Origin: Motacilla alba alba | Taxonomy: Eukaryota; Chordata; Aves; Passeriformes; Motacillidae | Assembly (NCBI RefSeq): GCF_015832195.1 | Contig: NC_052016.1 | Span: 30,215,129-30,279,128 of the forward strand | DNA: 64,000 nt | Reading direction: 5' to 3' | Shown here: positions 61,492 to 64,000 of the stretch, one piece after another | Position numbering within the stretch: position 1 is the stretch's first letter | How the letters are laid out: every line of letters starts with the position of its first letter | The notes under the pieces: model-generated | The model's input: only the letters and a program-made list of their open reading frames with translations | What the model was told of the DNA's origin: nothing | Databases searched by the model: none | Made by a program: the position numbers and the translations under genes

Positions 61492-61755
61492 CGTGACCTC
61501 TGCAGGTCTATAGAAAAAACCCAGCTTGTTCTGGTATGAATAGGTAAACACCAGGCTGCCTGATGCCTGGTCTTGTGAACAGTTGTCAGTGCAAGGACTG
61601 GAGAAATCACGAGAGTATCCTGGTCTTGGCTGAGATGGAGTATTTTCTTCTTAGTAGGTGATACTGTTCTGGGTTTTTTATTTAGCATGAGAATAATGTT
61701 GATAACACACATATATTTCAGTTGTTGCTGAGTAATGATTACCCTGAACCAAGGA

Positions 61756-63224
61756 CAACTGCTAAATGTAATAGTTTTCTTAATTTTTAACAAGGTCAAG
61801 AATTTTTAACTGTACTAATTGTGGTATGTACCCTGTTTCATGACAGCAGCCCTGCTGAAGGAAAAGAAGTATGCAGTGAGCAGAGTTTTGCCTAGTATCA
61901 AGAATTTACATATCAGGACAAAGGGTTTGTAGTATTGGATTTTCTCATCATGTAGTCACCTTTTAAAAAGAGAGGTCAAGATCTTCAGGAATAACTAAAT
62001 TCCGATGCACTCCTAGAAATTAATATCTCTGGTGGGCGTTCAGCCATCCCTTGAAGCTGAATTTGTGCCATCAAGTCACTTAATCACCTCTGAAGACTAA
62101 ATGAGGGCATCAGTGACTTTCGGAGGGGACTTAAGAACCTTGGCTTAAACACAACTGTGTCTTAGTTAACTGGTTTTAGGAAGGACTTTGTCTACCTCAG
62201 GGGATAAATATCTGTTTCTATTATCTATAGAAACAATTTGTGTATGTGTAGAAACAATTTGTGTATGTGTCTTATGCAGGACAGAGTAAGTGAAGTTTGG
62301 AATATATGGGACACTAATGTATTTTGATTTTACATTGTTTCTTAACTCTTGGAGTACTGGTTGAAGAATTACCAGCAAGATACATCCAGTTGTGATGTTT
62401 CCATTATTTTCTTCCCTTGATTTTTGTCACTTTTGCTCAGTAGTTTTCATTCTGATTTCATAACTACCTGAAATAGTAGTTGGTGTCTAGTATTTTAATT
62501 CATATTGTAATGGGATAGAAGCAAACACATTCTCCATGCTCACATCTCAGCTGAGAGATGATTTCTAATCTAAATTGATGGTTTCAATTACATTTTTAAT
62601 AGCTACTCTGTTTTGTACTGGTTTTGGTCGAACACCTTCTTTAGAAATGTAACCCTATTAGCAATACTTTCTCTTAATCATAATAGAGTTTTTGCTTGTA
62701 GACCATCTGTTTCCACTACTACACAGCCAGCTTTTTCCTGCCAGGTTTTCCCTGGTCCTGCCATCTTTCCTTGATGTATTATGTGCTCTTAAATAATAGT
62801 CAAAATTTAAGTCAATCAAAATCTTTTTTTAGTCATTCAACTGGAAGTATTCAGATACGTAAAATTACACTGGGAATTATTTGGTTTGAAAGGGCCCAGA
62901 GATCTTTGCTCTTTCTTTCATTCAGTATTATCCTGTTTTGGTTTAATTCAATGAGCTTTTTTTGGTTTAGGTATACACACACCCAAGATCTACAAAAGGA
63001 ATATTCATATTCTCATCTTTATAATCCTAGTCCTGTGAGCTTTTTTTCTTTGAGAAATCAGTTGTGGGAAGTCAGCTAAACCCCATGTGATGCTATTGCT
63101 GAAGAAAAACACAGATGTGACTGTGGCTCAGTTCTGTGAAGGTACATAATACTGCACATGCTGAAACAGGAGTCAAATACCTTTGGAACTTCGTGGAATA
63201 TTCTCAATCCATGCAGGGATACCT
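61756..63224. other. Non-coding stretch right of block B2
   Basis: No exon or element recognised. There is a small direct repeat at about 62231-62270, where AGAAACAATTTGTGTATGTGT occurs twice in tandem (about 20 bases each). Confidence 0.45.
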
Positions 63225-63562
63225 TCTAGCAGCCTTCCAGTACCTGAAGGGGGCTTATAGAAAGTTGGAGAGGGACTTTTTATGAGGATATGTAGTTGTG
63301 GACAAGGGGCAATGGCTTCAAACTGAACAAGGGTAGTCTTGTATTAGATATTAAAAAGAAATTCTTTACTCAGAGGGAGGTGAGGCACTGGAACAGGTTG
63401 CCCACAGAAGCTGTGCATGCCCCATCCCTGGAAGGGTACAAGGCCAAGCTGGACAGAGCTTTGTGTGATCTGGTCTAGTGAAAGATGTCCCTGCCCCCAA
63501 AGTAGGGAAGGTTGGATTAGATAAAGTCCATTCCTACATAGGCCATTCTATGACTGTATGAT
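63225..63562 (+). mobile_element. CR1 LINE, 3' end fragment
   Basis: The sequence follows the pattern of a CR1 3' end: a stretch on pooled phrases such as CAGCCTTCCAGTACCTGAAGG, AATGGCTTCAAACTGAA, GAGGCACTGGAACAGGTTGC and CATCCCTGGAAGG, ending GGCCATTCTATGACTGTATGA. CR1 is the dominant bird LINE and its copies are usually 5'-truncated like this one. The 60-codon frame inside it is part of the repeat, not a host gene. Confidence 0.9.
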
Positions 63563-63893
63563 CTGAGTATACTTTTTCTTCCTTGTTTTGTTGGAATTTT
63601 TTGCTGTTATTTCTTTTTCCACTGCCTCAACTGTCACACAAATCAGAGAATGCAGATTTTGTTTAGTGCTTCTTTTTTTGTATGCCATATCTGCAGGATC
63701 AAGGATGGGAACCAAATCTAACAGCATAAGTGCTGTTAGTCTGCAGGAAAAGAATAAAGATGGTTTTGTGAAAAATAAATTACTTTAGCTGAACCATGGA
63801 TAGTCAGTGCCTAAAGCATTGGAAATGGATCAGAACCAATATGTTGTTTCTGGGTAAACCTGAGCTTTTCTCAGAAAACTGAAGAAGTTCAGA
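63563..63893. other. Non-coding stretch before the right edge
   Basis: No gene or repeat recognised. If the edge exon described at 63894-63996 is real, this would be the beginning of its downstream intron. Confidence 0.4.
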
Positions 63894-63897
63894 TACT

Positions 63898-64000
63898 TAC
63901 GTTTCTCATTGGGTAACAGTTTTCTCAGTGGTACCTCATGCTTTGGAGAGAGCTCCTTGACCAATCTATATACATTTGAATTCCTTTGTTCCATGACAGT
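63898..64000 (-). CDS. Possible exon of a neighbouring gene, cut by the window edge
   Basis: On the minus strand an open frame contains MEQRNSNVYRLVKELSPK and continues to LLPNEK, ending at a textbook splice donor (AAAC followed by GTAAGTATC, near 63900). The composition is protein-like and charged. The window ends a few codons upstream of the Met, so neither an acceptor nor a start context can be judged. I do not recognise the family. The call rests only on the donor and the open frame. Confidence 0.3.

Larger units (their letters stand above)
55258..61755. repeat. Segmental duplication block B, copy 2 (contains XCL1-like gene 2)
   Basis: Matches 45708-51055. It has about 1030 extra bases in intron 1 (57642-58672) and an LTR-like insert at about 60911-61491, and lacks two short segments near 56000-56130 that copy 1 has. 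Its left neighbour is the exon-3 relic rather than unit-1-specific sequence. Confidence 0.9.

Noticed and set aside
63296..63478. 60-codon frame
   Set aside because: It is part of the CR1 3' end, whose wording is unmistakable, and not a separate gene.

Overview
The window reads as vertebrate nuclear DNA, most likely from a bird. The reasons are low coding density, GT-AG introns, a 3' end of a CR1 LINE ending in the typical ATTCTATGA-like tail, avian-type class II and other LTR retroelements, and two copies of a 97-101 residue single-disulfide chemokine of the lymphotactin (XCL1) family. The LTR styles look songbird-like to me, but that is recollection, not a search. No bacterial features, tRNA, rRNA or CRISPR arrays were found.

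Layout. 1-1442: non-coding. 1443 to about 6760: a decayed class II (betaretrovirus-like) endogenous retrovirus on the minus strand, with gag, dUTPase-like/protease, reverse transcriptase, RNase H, integrase and one (3') LTR. It has no env and no recognisable 5' LTR, and it is broken by several stops and frameshifts. About 6.8-30.3 kb: a long gene-poor stretch with homopolymer tracts, a possible poly(A)-tailed retrocopy near 26 kb and a possible old LTR near 25.4 kb.

30.3-61.8 kb: a tandem segmental duplication in the order A1 (30.32-32.85), extra sequence, B1 (45.71-51.06), A2 (52.29-54.69), B2 (55.26-61.76). Each B block carries a complete three-exon XCL1-like chemokine gene on the minus strand (47140-49621 and 56231-59752), with TATA box, splice sites and poly(A) signal. 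The two genes differ at four clustered bases next to the signal-peptide cleavage region, at one mature residue, and at the C terminus, where a one-base deletion extends copy 2. Relics of an older third copy survive as an exon-1/promoter remnant near 39.3-39.9 kb and an exon-3 remnant near 55.0 kb that has lost its second cysteine. The ancestral unit was therefore probably A - XCL1 relic - XCL1 gene, later duplicated whole.

Several insertions can be dated relative to the duplication because the other copy keeps the empty site: a 682-bp solo LTR with a 5-bp target duplication at 32.10 kb (absent from A2), a 526-bp solo LTR at 53.75 kb (absent from A1), and an LTR-like insert at 60.91 kb (absent from B1). 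Another LTR at 41.74-42.41 kb is followed by a tandem triplication of its tRNA-Asn primer-binding site. 61.8-64.0 kb holds a CR1 fragment and, at the right edge, what may be an exon of the next gene on the minus strand.

Most other open frames in the window are short, lack recognisable domains and are treated as chance.
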